NCBI GenBank assembly: GCA_016704465.1 | Contig: JADJAD010000007.1 | Location: 310,001 to 374,000 of the forward strand | DNA: 64,000 nucleotides | Reading direction: 5' to 3' | Source: Gemmatimonadota bacterium | Lineage (GTDB): Bacteria > Gemmatimonadota > Gemmatimonadetes > Gemmatimonadales > Gemmatimonadaceae | Part shown: one piece after another, positions 52,295-61,537 of the stretch | Layout of the letters: each line of letters begins with the position of its first letter | Position numbering within the stretch: the stretch's first letter is position 1 | Position numbers and translations under genes: made by a program | Notes under the pieces: generated by a model | Database searches by the model: none | What the model was told of the DNA's origin: nothing | Seen by the model: the letters and a program-made list of their open reading frames with translations, nothing else

Positions 52295-52693
52295 GATGGA
52301 CAGGATGGAGAGAACGGTCGCACGCGTGGCGGCGAAGGTATCACTACCGCTGGGACGGAACCACCATCACCGGCGCAACCCTCGGCGATGTCCGGAGAGC
52401 AATACGCGGGGCCAGACCGAAGTCCGACCCCGCGTATCGAGCCCCAGGGTGAGCCGAGCGAACCAGAAAGGGGAGGAAAGAGTCCGAACGGTCCAGCGCT
52501 GGGGGTTGCTCGGTGATACCCGCCAACCGCCGGGCGTTCCGCGGGAGCGGGTCCGGTCACAGCACACGATGGCGTGCGCCCGTAATAGGAGATGGCGCGA
52601 CGCGGTTGCTGTCTCGCGGTTGCCGTCTCGCAGCTCGTGGCGCATCGTTGCCGGGCCATCCCCCTTTGTCTCAATCCGTCAGGAGTTCTCGCC
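52295..52693. other. Divergent intergenic region with a hairpin
   Basis: 399 bases between the amidohydrolase (minus) and S9 peptidase (plus) starts. No convincing coding frame. The only notable structure is the inverted repeat at 52402-52437. Confidence 0.5.
52402..52437. repeat. Hairpin-forming inverted repeat in a divergent promoter region
   Basis: ATACGCGGGG (52402-52411) and CCCCGCGTAT (52428-52437) are exact inverse complements. The 16-base spacer can add an inner GAC-CGAA-GTC stem-loop. It lies about 110 bases upstream of one start codon and 260 bases upstream of the other, so it is not a terminator for either flanking gene. It could be a leader structure, or the terminator of an unrecognised small RNA. 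Confidence 0.6.
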
Positions 52694-54931
52694 ATGCCGA
52701 GCGTTCGTTGGTTCAGTACCATCCTGCTGGCAGGGTCCGCGCTGGGAGCCCAGACAGCGCCACGTCCCATGACCTTCATGGATCAGCAGCTGATGCGGCA
52801 GGCTGGTTCACCCGCGCTGAGCCCGGATGGCTCCTGGATGCTCTACGCGCTGTCGGTCCCCAACTGGAAGGAGGCCAAGCGCTACAGCGACGTCTTCCTG
52901 GTCTCCACGCGCGACGGGCTCCCGAGCACCCGGCAGCTCACCTTCACGAAGGACAAGAACGAGACGTCGCCGCAGTGGGCAACAGACGGCAGCTTCTTCG
53001 TGTTCGCCAGCAATCGCGACGCCGCCGGCTCGGCTGCGACGCAGCAGCTGTACGTGATGCACCCGGGCGGGGGCGAGGCGCAAAAGATCACCGACGTGAA
53101 GGACGGCGTGGGGACGTTCGCATTCTCCAGGGATGGCCGCTGGCTCGCATTCTCGGCGGGTAAGAACGACGAGCAGCAGGTCATGGTCCTCTCCGTGGCG
53201 GGGATCGACACGGCCACGGCGCGCCCGCTCACCCGGCACGCGACACCGGTCGGCTGGTGGCGCTTCAGCAAGGACAGCAAGCGACTCTACTTCGTGGCGC
53301 AGGACTCGGTCGACAAGGCCGACAAGGAGCGTTTGGCGAAGCAGTTCACCGTCAAGATCCGCAACCAGGACATCCCGCTCCGGCATCTCTGGTCGCTCGA
53401 CCTCGCCAGCGGCAACGAGGCGCGCGTGACGCAGGGCAACGAGTACTCAGTCGAGGGGGTCTCGCTCTCCGAGGACGGCAAGTGGGCCGGCGTGCGCGCC
53501 TTCCCCAACGACCGGTACGCGCGCACCACGATGGAGGGCGGGAACCACAGCGACTTGCACCTGCTCAACCTGCAGACGGGCGATATGGAGCGCCTGACGA
53601 GCAACCAGAACATCGGCGAGTCGGCGCTCTCGTTTGCGCCTGACGGACAGACCATCGCCTTCTCCGCCTCGGACGACTTCGTCTACTTCCGCGCCAACAA
53701 GGTCTACACCCGCGCCATCGCGGCCAAGGGCGGCGCGTGGAAGAAGCTGGGCGGCCCCTTTGACGGCGACGTCACCATCGGCTGGTGGTCCGGCGACTCG
53801 AAGACGATCTACTACAACGAGGGAATCCGGGCGACCAACCAGCTCATGGCGCTCGACGTGGCCGCCAACACGGTCACCCAGCTCACCAACGTGAAGGCGG
53901 CACTCTCGGCGCAGCGCGACGAGGACAGCGGCCGCATCATCGTGCAGTATGCCGACCCCAAGACCCCGACCGTGCATTTCGTCGTGGACAAGGTCGAGGA
54001 CGTGACCGACCGCTCGGCCTGGCGCCAGGTCACCAACGCCAACCCGCAGGTCGCCAACTTCCAGCTGGGCGAGGAAGAAGAGGTCTGCTGGCAGTCCGTG
54101 GACAAGAAGAACACCTGCGGCATCGTGGTGAAGCCGGTGGGCTACACGCCCGGCAAGCGCTATCCACTCATCGTCGCCATCCACGGCGGCCCGCAGTCGG
54201 CCGACGTGCTCGGCTTCAACGGCGGCTACAGCGCACAGGCCTATGCCGGCGACGGATACGTCGTGCTCAAGCCCAACTACCGCGGCTCGACGAACTATGG
54301 CGAGGCCCACAAGTGGGGCATCGTCAACGATTACTTCAAGAAGGGCTACGAAGACATCATGACCGGCGTCGACAAGCTCATCGCCGATGGGCTGGTGGAC
54401 GGGGACAAGATGGGCGTGCTGGGGTGGAGTGCCGGCGGGCACTGGACGAACTGGATCATCACCCACTCCACCCGCTTCAAGTCCGCCTCGTCGGGGGCAG
54501 GCACCGTCAACTGGATCTCGATGTACGCGCAGAGCGACATGCAGGACGTGCGCGCGAACTACCTCGGTGGCAAGCCGCCGTACGAGGACTTCGAGGCGTA
54601 CTGGAAGCAGTCACCCATTCGCTACATCAAGAATGCCAAGACCCCGACCATGATCCATGTCGTGGACGGAGACCCGCGCGTTCCGCGCCCGCAGAGCGAC
54701 GAGCTGCACATGGGGCTGCGCAAGGTCGGCGTCCCGACGGAGTACTTCGTCTATCCCGGCAGCACGCACGGCATTCCCGACCCGCGCAACCAGCTCCTCA
54801 AGTCGGTGGCCGAGAAGGCCTGGATGGACCACTGGATTCTCGGAAAGGGGAAGTTCCAGTGGCAGGATGTGCTGAAGACGCTCGAGGACTCGGCCACCAC
54901 CACGCGAGCCGCCACGACGTCGAATCCGTAG
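52694..54931 (+). CDS. S9-family serine peptidase (prolyl-oligopeptidase / acylaminoacyl-peptidase like)
   Basis: 745 residues. The ATG at 52694 is preceded by AGGAG (52681-52685) and gives a signal peptide (ILLAGSALGAQ). An N-terminal beta-propeller (about 30-430, repeats such as SPDGSWMLYALS and FSRDGRWLAFSA) leads to the alpha/beta-hydrolase domain with S579 (GWSAGG), D660 (GDPRVP) and H692 (GSTHGIPDP). Periplasmic peptidase cleaving short peptides or removing N-terminal residues. Next to a D-aminoacylase-like gene, though divergently transcribed. Confidence 0.93.
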   Translation: MPSVRWFSTILLAGSALGAQTAPRPMTFMDQQLMRQAGSPALSPDGSWMLYALSVPNWKEAKRYSDVFLVSTRDGLPSTRQLTFTKDKNETSPQWATDGSFFVFASNRDAAGSAATQQLYVMHPGGGEAQKITDVKDGVGTFAFSRDGRWLAFSAGKNDEQQVMVLSVAGIDTATARPLTRHATPVGWWRFSKDSKRLYFVAQDSVDKADKERLAKQFTVKIRNQDIPLRHLWSLDLASGNEARVTQGNEYSVEGVSLSEDGKWAGVRAFPNDRYARTTMEGGNHSDLHLLNLQTGDMERLTSNQNIGESALSFAPDGQTIAFSASDDFVYFRANKVYTRAIAAKGGAWKKLGGPFDGDVTIGWWSGDSKTIYYNEGIRATNQLMALDVAANTVTQLTNVKAALSAQRDEDSGRIIVQYADPKTPTVHFVVDKVEDVTDRSAWRQVTNANPQVANFQLGEEEEVCWQSVDKKNTCGIVVKPVGYTPGKRYPLIVAIHGGPQSADVLGFNGGYSAQAYAGDGYVVLKPNYRGSTNYGEAHKWGIVNDYFKKGYEDIMTGVDKLIADGLVDGDKMGVLGWSAGGHWTNWIITHSTRFKSASSGAGTVNWISMYAQSDMQDVRANYLGGKPPYEDFEAYWKQSPIRYIKNAKTPTMIHVVDGDPRVPRPQSDELHMGLRKVGVPTEYFVYPGSTHGIPDPRNQLLKSVAEKAWMDHWILGKGKFQWQDVLKTLEDSATTTRAATTSNP

Positions 54932-54999
54932 GCGCAGGGCGCCGGCTCGTCGAACGTGCCGCTCACGCACGAAGAGGTCGCGGCCGGGTCGGCGCGACC

Positions 55000-57057
55000 T
55001 CAGGTCGTGCTTCGCCTGTCGGCCAGCACCTGCTCGATCGCCTCCACCAGTTCGGCAGACTCGGGCGGCTTGCCGAGGACCCGGGCGAAGTGCTCGGATT
55101 CACGATCACCTTCGTGCACCGCCCCGCTGAGGAGCACGATGGGAAGGTCAGGCTCAAGCGCATGCACGCGCTGGGCGACTTCGAGGCCCGACATCCCCGG
55201 CATCGTGCGATCGGTGACGAGCACGCCATATGCTCCGGGTGTTGCCTCCATCGCTTGCACGGCCTGTTCTGCCTCGCTGTAGGCATCGACCGTGTAGCCC
55301 GCGCGCGTCAGGACACGCGTCATGGCGCGCAGAACCCCAGCGTCATCGTCCAGCAGCAGCAGGCGGCGCTCCCGCGACTCGTCGATCGCCGCCGCCCGGG
55401 CCGGGGCCGCCGATGCAGCCGTCGGATCGGTGACTGCCACCCTCGCCTCCCGAGAGCGCCGGACAGCGGTTCGTGCGACGCCTGACCCGATCGGTGGGGA
55501 GGCAGCTGCGTGCGCGGAGCCACCACCCCTGACCTTTCGGTCGCTTCGTGGGAGGTAGAGCGTGAAGCGCGCCCCTTCCGCCGGCACCGAGACGACGTCC
55601 ACCGCTCCGGCGTGCCCGCGTACAACGCCCTCCACCACCGAGAGCCCGAGTCCTGTCCCCTGCTCCAGCGCCTTGGTCGTGAAGAACGGCTCGAAGACAC
55701 GACGGCGCACATCGTCGCTCATCCCCACGCCGTCGTCGCGCACCTGGACACGCAGGTAAGGGCCGGGCGCGACGGCAAGGCGCGCCGCATCGTCGCTGTC
55801 CAGCTGCACATCGTCGAGAGTGAATTCGACGACGCCGCGCTCGTCGGTTAGCGCCTGCCGCGCGTTCATCGCGAGGTTCATCAGGACCTGCGCCATCTGG
55901 GCCGGATCGGCAACGGTCAGCGCCGGAGCCAGCGCTGGGTGCCACAGGAGGGTGATCGATGCCGGCAAGGTGGAGCGTAGCAGTTCCACCGTCTCGCTGA
56001 TGATCGGGACGAGGTCGATCGGCCGTCGGTGCTCCGCCTCGGGACGGGCAAACAGCAGGATGCGACGCACCAGGTCGCGGGCCCGCGAGGCCGCGGTACG
56101 AATCGCCACCGCCGACTCGTGCGAGTCGGTGCCGGGCGGCGACTCCGCCGTCAGCAGCTCGGAGTGACCGAGCATGATCGTCAGGAGATTGTTGAAGTCG
56201 TGCGCGACCCCCCCGGCGAGCGTACCGAGCGCCTCCATCTTCTCCCGACCTTGCAGCCGTTGCTCCAGCGCGTGGCGTTCCTCAGCGCTGACCATCGCGG
56301 CTTCGCGCATGCGCGCAATGTCGGACTCGGCGGTTTCGCGCCGCCGTTCGGCGCGTGCGGTCCGCACCCCTACCAGGACGGCGATCAGCGCGGCCGCGAG
56401 CCAGCTCTTCACCGCCGCGTCGTACACACGGCGCATCCATTCGTCGAAGCGCTCGGCGTCCATGGTCAGGCCGACGTATGGGTGCGGCCCCGCCCCCGAC
56501 CTGACCAGCGGCACATAGGCGCGGATCCCCGTCCCCCACGCGCTGAGCGTCGGTGCGCGTTCGACCACCAGCCGGCCCGTCGCCGACGCGACGCGTTCGC
56601 CCTCCGCGGGGACATCGCGCTCCGTAATCCAGGCCTGCTGCGACGACGAGTCGCCGTCCAGGATGTAGTACATCGTGTCGCCGCGTACGACGCCGGTGTA
56701 GGCAAAGCGGACGTCGGGATTTGTGCGCAGCAGGATACGCAGCGGCTGGACGAGCGCCCCATAGGGCGCCGTGTTCGTCTGGCTCGAGTCCGTCAGCAGG
56801 GCGTGGGCATCCGGATCGATGAGGGCCGCCGTGATTTGCGCCGTGCGCTGCAGGTAGGTACGCAGGTCTTCGAGCAGCACCTGCCGGATGGCAACCGACA
56901 TCACGGCCAGGCTCACCGCCGCCGTGAACGCGATCGCCACGCCCGTGAGCGACCCGGCGATCCAGGGGCGTCGCCACACCGAGCGCGCGACCGGCCGTGG
57001 CATCACTTCGTCGTGCACCGGGCCGGCGACCGGCCGTTCGGTTTCTTCAGGACCCAT
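55000..57057 (-). CDS. Membrane-bound hybrid sensor histidine kinase
   Basis: 685 residues. A transmembrane helix at about 36-60 and another at about 217-233 flank a periplasmic sensing domain of about 155 residues (CHASE/Cache-like, unassigned). A short coiled coil (235-275) precedes the phosphoacceptor H286 in LAGGVAHDFNNLLT, the ATPase domain (N box NLAMNARQAL, G1 DDGVGM, F FEPFFTTK, G2 GTGLGL), an Ala/Arg-rich linker and a receiver domain with D616 and K663. The receiver at the C-terminus suggests a phosphorelay, with the final partner elsewhere. Confidence 0.92.
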   Translation of the reverse strand: MGPEETERPVAGPVHDEVMPRPVARSVWRRPWIAGSLTGVAIAFTAAVSLAVMSVAIRQVLLEDLRTYLQRTAQITAALIDPDAHALLTDSSQTNTAPYGALVQPLRILLRTNPDVRFAYTGVVRGDTMYYILDGDSSSQQAWITERDVPAEGERVASATGRLVVERAPTLSAWGTGIRAYVPLVRSGAGPHPYVGLTMDAERFDEWMRRVYDAAVKSWLAAALIAVLVGVRTARAERRRETAESDIARMREAAMVSAEERHALEQRLQGREKMEALGTLAGGVAHDFNNLLTIMLGHSELLTAESPPGTDSHESAVAIRTAASRARDLVRRILLFARPEAEHRRPIDLVPIISETVELLRSTLPASITLLWHPALAPALTVADPAQMAQVLMNLAMNARQALTDERGVVEFTLDDVQLDSDDAARLAVAPGPYLRVQVRDDGVGMSDDVRRRVFEPFFTTKALEQGTGLGLSVVEGVVRGHAGAVDVVSVPAEGARFTLYLPRSDRKVRGGGSAHAAASPPIGSGVARTAVRRSREARVAVTDPTAASAAPARAAAIDESRERRLLLLDDDAGVLRAMTRVLTRAGYTVDAYSEAEQAVQAMEATPGAYGVLVTDRTMPGMSGLEVAQRVHALEPDLPIVLLSGAVHEGDRESEHFARVLGKPPESAELVEAIEQVLADRRSTT

Positions 57058-57418
57058 ATCATCAGTATCGGAAGGCGCGCAACGCTCGGCAAACGAAATC
57101 CCCCCTGGGCTTTCGCCCGGCCGGCGACCTCGTCCGAAGGCACGTTAGGCACGAACAGCCGCGGCGGCTCGCGCGTACGGCATCGGCAGCCGCCGCCCGA
57201 GTACCGGCGCCGGCTCGCGATTCGGGCACCGCTCCCCTGCGTTGCGTTGGGGTGCCCATGCCCGCGAGCGCCCGGGTGTCGGGGACGATGCCACACGTTG
57301 CGCCCGTCTCGTGGTGGCACGGGGCCGGGCGAGGGGCGATTTTGGGGGCGGGGTCACTTGGACCGATGTTCGCCCCGCCTCGGGTCCATCCTGCGTACAC
57401 CGACGAACCACGCCCATC
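57058..57418. other. Divergent intergenic region, no gene seen
   Basis: 361 bases between the hybrid kinase (minus) and VKOR (plus) starts. Open frames are short and Arg/Pro/Ala-biased, which is background in DNA this GC-rich. No palindrome, hairpin or clear promoter boxes stand out. Confidence 0.5.
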
Positions 57419-57910
57419 ATGCCTGCCCCGAGCGACCCCTCTTCGCGCTCCGAGTCCGACGCCCTGCCGCCGGAGATGGCCGCGCCCACGTTGCGCCAGG
57501 TCATCGCCGTGCTCGCGCTCGCGAACGCCGGCGTCGCGACGTACCTGCACCTCTGGAAGATGGGCTTTATGGGCGCGCTGAGTTGTGGCGCCGGCCGCGG
57601 GTGTGAGGTTGTGCAGCTCTCCTCCTGGGGGTGGTTTCTCGGCTTCGACGTCGCCCTCATCGGTGCGGTCGGTTACGCGCTCATCCTCCTCGTCGCCATG
57701 CTCGGCACCGGGGCGCGACTGGCGGCCGAGCGCTGGCCAACGGTGGTGCTGGCGACCCTGGTCTACCCCGCGTTCGTCTTCACCCTGCGGCTCAAGTACG
57801 CCGAGTTCATCGTCATGAAGACGTTCTGCCCATGGTGCGCCCTCTCGGCGGTGACCATGACCCTGTTCACCGCGCTGGTCTGGCTGGACTGGAAGCGGGT
57901 GCGAGCGTAG
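57419..57910 (+). CDS. Vitamin K epoxide reductase (VKOR) family protein
   Basis: 163 residues with four transmembrane helices. The catalytic CPWC is at C137-C140, at the end of the third helix; loop cysteines C56 and C62 (SCGAGRGCE) and S68 complete the VKOR set. Bacterial VKOR passes electrons from periplasmic thiol oxidases to quinone, regenerating disulfide formation in place of DsbB. No DsbA/thioredoxin-like partner is fused or adjacent. The ATG at 57419 gives the usual length. Confidence 0.92.
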   Translation: MPAPSDPSSRSESDALPPEMAAPTLRQVIAVLALANAGVATYLHLWKMGFMGALSCGAGRGCEVVQLSSWGWFLGFDVALIGAVGYALILLVAMLGTGARLAAERWPTVVLATLVYPAFVFTLRLKYAEFIVMKTFCPWCALSAVTMTLFTALVWLDWKRVRA

Positions 57911-57930
57911 CGCGGGCGGCCGGCGGCCGG

Positions 57931-58860
57931 TCACGTGTAGACCGGCACCAACCACGAGCGATAGCGTTCGACCTTGCCCGCCACTACGTCGAAGAAGAGG
58001 TCACGAAGCCGGGTGGTGATGTCGCCCATGGAGCCGCTGCCGATGGCGCGATGCTCAATACGGGTGATCGCCGCGATTTGCACGCCAGTGCCGCACATGA
58101 AGCTCTCGTCGGCGAGGTAGACCTCGCTGCGGTCGATGTTCCGTTCCAGCACCGACACGCCGAGCTCATCGCGCAGGAGCTGGATCACCGAGCGCCGAAC
58201 GATCCCCTCGAGCACGTTGGACTGTACGGGCGGGGTGATCGCCACGCCGTCGCGCACGATGAAGAAGTTGGCCGAGCTCATCTCCGACACGTGTCCGTCG
58301 TCGTTGAGCACCAGCGCCTCGTCGTATCCTGCCAGGCGCACGTCGGTGCTGCTGAGGGCCGAGTTGACATAGGCGCCGGCGATCTTTCCGCGTGCCGGGA
58401 TGGCGTTGTCATCGACGCGACGCCACGCCGAAAAGGCCACGTGCGCCCCCTCCTCGTTCGCGATGTACGAGCCGAAGGGCATGGCGAAGATCGTGACGGC
58501 CGACGCGAGGTCGTGCACGCGCACGCTGATCGTCGGCTCGGAGATGTACGCTAACGGCCGGATGTAGCAGTTCTCGCGAAACCCCTCGGCGCGCAGCAGG
58601 GCGCTGACGATCTCGGTCAACCCCGCGGGCGTGTACGCGAGGGGCATGCGCAGCAGCTTGCCCGACTGCAGGAAGCGCGTGAAGTGATCGTGCGGCCTGA
58701 AGACGTAGAGCTGCTCCTGCTCGGCGTTCCAGTAGCCGCGCATGCCACCAAACACGGCCGTGCCGTAGTGGAGGGCGTGGGTCATGACACTGACCGTTGC
58801 CTCGGCGATCGGGGCGATGCGGTCGCCGAAGAAGGCGAAGCGGGTGCTGGGAGCGGACAT
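57931..58860 (-). CDS. ilvE: Branched-chain amino-acid aminotransferase
   Basis: 309 residues, fold-type IV PLP enzyme. K159 in ARGKIAGAYVNS binds PLP; THALHYGTAVFGGMRGY, EMSSANFFIV and EVYLADESFMCGTGVQI are class-IV signatures matching IlvE. It catalyses the last step of Leu, Ile and Val synthesis and the first of their breakdown, with 2-oxoglutarate/glutamate. The ATG at 58860 abuts a G-tract array on the opposite strand (58861-58891), so the leader transcribed from this gene is very C-rich. Confidence 0.95.
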   Translation of the reverse strand: MSAPSTRFAFFGDRIAPIAEATVSVMTHALHYGTAVFGGMRGYWNAEQEQLYVFRPHDHFTRFLQSGKLLRMPLAYTPAGLTEIVSALLRAEGFRENCYIRPLAYISEPTISVRVHDLASAVTIFAMPFGSYIANEEGAHVAFSAWRRVDDNAIPARGKIAGAYVNSALSSTDVRLAGYDEALVLNDDGHVSEMSSANFFIVRDGVAITPPVQSNVLEGIVRRSVIQLLRDELGVSVLERNIDRSEVYLADESFMCGTGVQIAAITRIEHRAIGSGSMGDITTRLRDLFFDVVAGKVERYRSWLVPVYT

Positions 58861-58891
58861 GGGGGACGGGGACGGGGGACGGGGACGGGGG
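58861..58891 (+). repeat. G-tract array (G-quadruplex motif) at the aminotransferase start codon
   Basis: Five runs of four or five G (58861-58865, 58868-58871, 58874-58878, 58881-58884, 58887-58891), every loop being AC. It is directly upstream of the ilvE start codon, on the strand used as template. Confidence 0.85.
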
Positions 58892-59054
58892 TGGCTGACG
58901 AAGAGTAGCGTCGAGGGGCGCGAAGCGCACGCCGCTGCGCGTGTCGTGCAATGGGGTCAATTCACCCATTCGGTGTGAGCGGGATCCGGGCATCATCCGG
59001 TCGCGATGATCTGCGTCGCGCACACTCAGCCCTCCGGATTCGAGGAACAGGTCG

Positions 59055-59957
59055 ATGCTCTCCGTGCTTGCTACCCATCTGATCGGCGCGCGCGTGCCAC
59101 TGCTGCGCGCCCTCTTCCGCCTCACCACCGTCGCCGCAGTCGTTGCGCTGGCCAGCGGGTCGACCGCCTGCTCGCGGGAGAGCACGTCGCCCCGCCCCGC
59201 GCGCCTCGCCTACGGCACCCCCCAGGCCCTCGGCGCTGGCGTCGCACGCACCTTTGTCGCGCTGGACGATGCTGGGCGCGTCGTATCGTTAGGTGTTGCG
59301 ATGTCCGAGACGGCCATGACCGGACTGCCGCAGACGCCGATGCCGGGAATGCCATCGGCCGCGATGTTGTCCCTCGCCCTCCCCACCGAGGCAGCCGGGA
59401 CGGGATACAACCACGTCATGCTGGACTGGAATCCCGCCGGACACGAACCCGAGCACGTGTATACGCTGCCACACTTCGACTTCCACTTCTTCCAGATCAC
59501 CCCGGCCGAGCGCGATGCCATGAACCCCGGCAATCCCGACTTCGGCCCGCGCTCGGGGAGCTTCCCCGCAGCGCAGTTCGTCCCCGCCGACTACCTGGCG
59601 ACGTCCGTCCTGGCCAACATCCCGCCAGCAGCTGCCGCCGTCCCGCTGATGGGAATGCACTGGGTCAACACAAAGTCGCCGGAGCTGCAGCCGCCGCCAG
59701 CCAACCAGCAGTTCACCAGCACCTTCATCTACGGGTCGTACAACGGCCGGTTCATCTTCGTCGAGCCGATGATTACCAAGGCGTATATCGAGTCGGCGAA
59801 ACAGCGTCCGCAGGGGATCGCGTTCCCGGTCACCAGCCCGGAGCGGGTGGCAACGTCGGGGCTCTACCCGCGGGCGTACTCCATCACGTACCACTCCTCG
59901 GCCAAGGAATACCGCATCTCGCTAGACGAGCTCGTCCGGAAGCAGTCGACGCCCTGA
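59055..59957 (+). CDS. DUF5602 (TTHB210-like) exported protein
   Basis: 300 residues. The N-terminal signal (LTTVAAVVALASGSTAC) ends in a plausible lipobox with a Cys at about residue 39. The family's core is present: GYNHVMLDWNPAGHEPEHVYTLPHFDFHFF (about 116-145) with an HFDFH metal-binding-like cluster, and the second half MGMHWVNTKSPE...TFIYGSYNGRFIFVEPM. The TTHB210 fold resembles cupin-like metal proteins, but no function is established. Confidence 0.83.
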   Translation: MLSVLATHLIGARVPLLRALFRLTTVAAVVALASGSTACSRESTSPRPARLAYGTPQALGAGVARTFVALDDAGRVVSLGVAMSETAMTGLPQTPMPGMPSAAMLSLALPTEAAGTGYNHVMLDWNPAGHEPEHVYTLPHFDFHFFQITPAERDAMNPGNPDFGPRSGSFPAAQFVPADYLATSVLANIPPAAAAVPLMGMHWVNTKSPELQPPPANQQFTSTFIYGSYNGRFIFVEPMITKAYIESAKQRPQGIAFPVTSPERVATSGLYPRAYSITYHSSAKEYRISLDELVRKQSTP

Positions 59958-60009
59958 CGTCTCCGGTTGGCAGGACGGTCGATCGCGGCGGGTCGCATCA
60001 CGAGACGCA

Positions 60010-60044
60010 ACACCGGCCGGCATCCCTCGGGTGCCGGCCGGTGT
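60010..60044 (+). terminator. 13-bp perfect hairpin after the DUF5602 gene
   Basis: ACACCGGCCGGCA (60010-60022) pairs exactly with TGCCGGCCGGTGT (60032-60044) around a 9-base loop, 53 bases beyond the stop codon. No U-tract follows, so it is a terminator-like or stabilising 3' hairpin. Confidence 0.6.
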
Positions 60045-60198
60045 GGTTGCCGGGCCATGCACGTCGTGCTCGTCGTGCCCGTCATGCACGTCGTGGCTTG
60101 CGCCCTGCGCTGTGCAGTCGTTGTTTGGAACGGTCGTTCGCGTTCGGCGCGTCGGATTCCCGGCGCGTGGTGAATTCCGGCTCAGCCAGGAGGTCGCG

Positions 60199-60402
60199 AT
60201 GTCTGTCGCCAAGGTTACCGAGATCAGCTGCTCGTCCCGCAAGTCGTTCGATGACGCGATTGCGGTCGGTATGAAGCGCGCCAACAAGACGCTTCGCAAC
60301 GTGAAGGGGGCGTGGGTGTCGGGCATGAAGGTCGAGTGTGAGGGCGGGAAGATCACCGAGTATCGTGTCAACCTGCGCGTCACCTTCGTGTTGGCCGACT
60401 AG
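60199..60402 (+). CDS. Dodecin family flavin-binding protein
   Basis: 67 residues: the complete dodecin fold, MSVAKVTEISCSSRKSFDDA then GMKRANKTLRNVKGAWVSGMKVECEGGKITEYRVNLRVTFVLAD. Conserved K-V-x-E-I, S-x-x-S-x-x-D-A-I and the W in GAWV (isoalloxazine stacking position) are present. Dodecins form 12-subunit shells that store riboflavin, FMN or lumichrome. An AGGAGG box (60188-60193) sits five bases before the ATG. It lies 12 bp before the DUF1080 gene. Confidence 0.93.
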   Translation: MSVAKVTEISCSSRKSFDDAIAVGMKRANKTLRNVKGAWVSGMKVECEGGKITEYRVNLRVTFVLAD

Positions 60403-60414
60403 GCACGTCGCACC

Positions 60415-61536
60415 ATGAACGGCCGCTCGCGCACCCACCCCGCTGCATGCGTGCTCGCGCGACTCCCGGGGCGCGTGCTGGCGCTGGCCAGTGTTGCCGT
60501 GGTCGCGATCGGCACGATCCCGCAGGAGGCTTCGCCGCAGGACTCGGGGCGATTGTGGAAGGTGCATGACCTGGCGCGTCCGGCGCCGCGCGTCGTCACG
60601 CCCGGTCGGGACGTCGGCCAGCCGCCGAGCGATGCCGTTGTGCTGTTCGACGGTCGTACGCTCGACGCGTGGACCTCGCAGGATGGATCGCCGGCGCGGT
60701 GGTCCGTTCGCGACGGTTATATGCAAACCGTTCCTGGCGCCGGTCCCATCCAGTCGAGGCGCGCATTCGGTGATGTGCAGGCGCACATCGAATGGGCCAC
60801 GCCATCACCAGCCGTCGGAGCGGGACAGGATCGAGGGAACAGCGGCATCTTCTTCATGGGGAAGTACGAGATCCAGGTCCTCGATTCGTACCAGAACGTC
60901 ACGTACGCCGATGGCCAGGCCGCAGCGCTCTACGGTCAGCACCCGCCGCTGGTCAACGCGTCGCGTCCTCCGGGGGAGTGGCAGTCATACGACATCGTCT
61001 TCCGTCGCCCTCGATTCAACGGCGCGGGTGCGTTGGTGTCGCCGGCACGAATGACGGTGTTTCATAACGGGGTCCTCGTGCAGGACAACGCCGAGTTGTG
61101 GGGACCCACCAACTGGCTGGAGACCGATCCGTACCGCCCGCACGCCGACGCACTTCCGTTCACGCTGCAGGACCACGACCATCCCGTGCGGGTCCGCAAT
61201 TTCTGGGTGCGCCCGCTGGCCGATACCCCGGCCGACGAGCGCGGCGCACGCGAGAGTCGGCCGCGGGTCACCGTCACCGCCGCCGCGCTCGATCGGTTTG
61301 TCGGCGCGTACGGCACGCCGACTGATCGCGCTGCGGTCGTGACTCGTCGCGGGACGCGCCTGTTCGTCGACCTGTTCGGACGTGGTGCCCCTCTCGAACT
61401 CGTCGCGCAGACAACGACTCGGTTCGACTTTCTCCGCACCGCCGGGACCGCAGACTTCGACGCCGCCCCCGGGCGGCCAACCCGGCTCACGGTCCGCGTC
61501 GCAGGGATCGAGCGCTCACTCGAACGACTCCCCTAG
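60415..61536 (+). CDS. DUF1080 (3-keto-disaccharide hydrolase-like) exported protein
   Basis: 373 residues with a long N-terminal signal (VLALASVAVVAIGTIPQEASPQ). The DUF1080 jelly-roll domain occupies about residues 73-265: VVLFDGRTLDAWTSQDGSPARWSVRDGYMQT, NSGIFFMGKYEIQVLDSY, PGEWQSYDIVFRRPRFNGAG. A C-terminal segment of about 90 residues (VTAAALDRFVGAYGTP...) resembles the small beta domain found after beta-lactamase-like proteins. Probably a periplasmic carbohydrate-binding or hydrolytic protein acting on glycosides. Confidence 0.88.
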   Translation: MNGRSRTHPAACVLARLPGRVLALASVAVVAIGTIPQEASPQDSGRLWKVHDLARPAPRVVTPGRDVGQPPSDAVVLFDGRTLDAWTSQDGSPARWSVRDGYMQTVPGAGPIQSRRAFGDVQAHIEWATPSPAVGAGQDRGNSGIFFMGKYEIQVLDSYQNVTYADGQAAALYGQHPPLVNASRPPGEWQSYDIVFRRPRFNGAGALVSPARMTVFHNGVLVQDNAELWGPTNWLETDPYRPHADALPFTLQDHDHPVRVRNFWVRPLADTPADERGARESRPRVTVTAAALDRFVGAYGTPTDRAAVVTRRGTRLFVDLFGRGAPLELVAQTTTRFDFLRTAGTADFDAAPGRPTRLTVRVAGIERSLERLP

Positions 61537-61537
61537 C

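Noticed and set aside
52461..52490. GGGGAGGAAAGAGTCCG resembles the conserved P4 region of RNase P RNA.
   Set aside because: One base differs at the key position, and the following sequence lacks the other universally conserved elements, including the 3' ACAGAA region. I treat it as chance.
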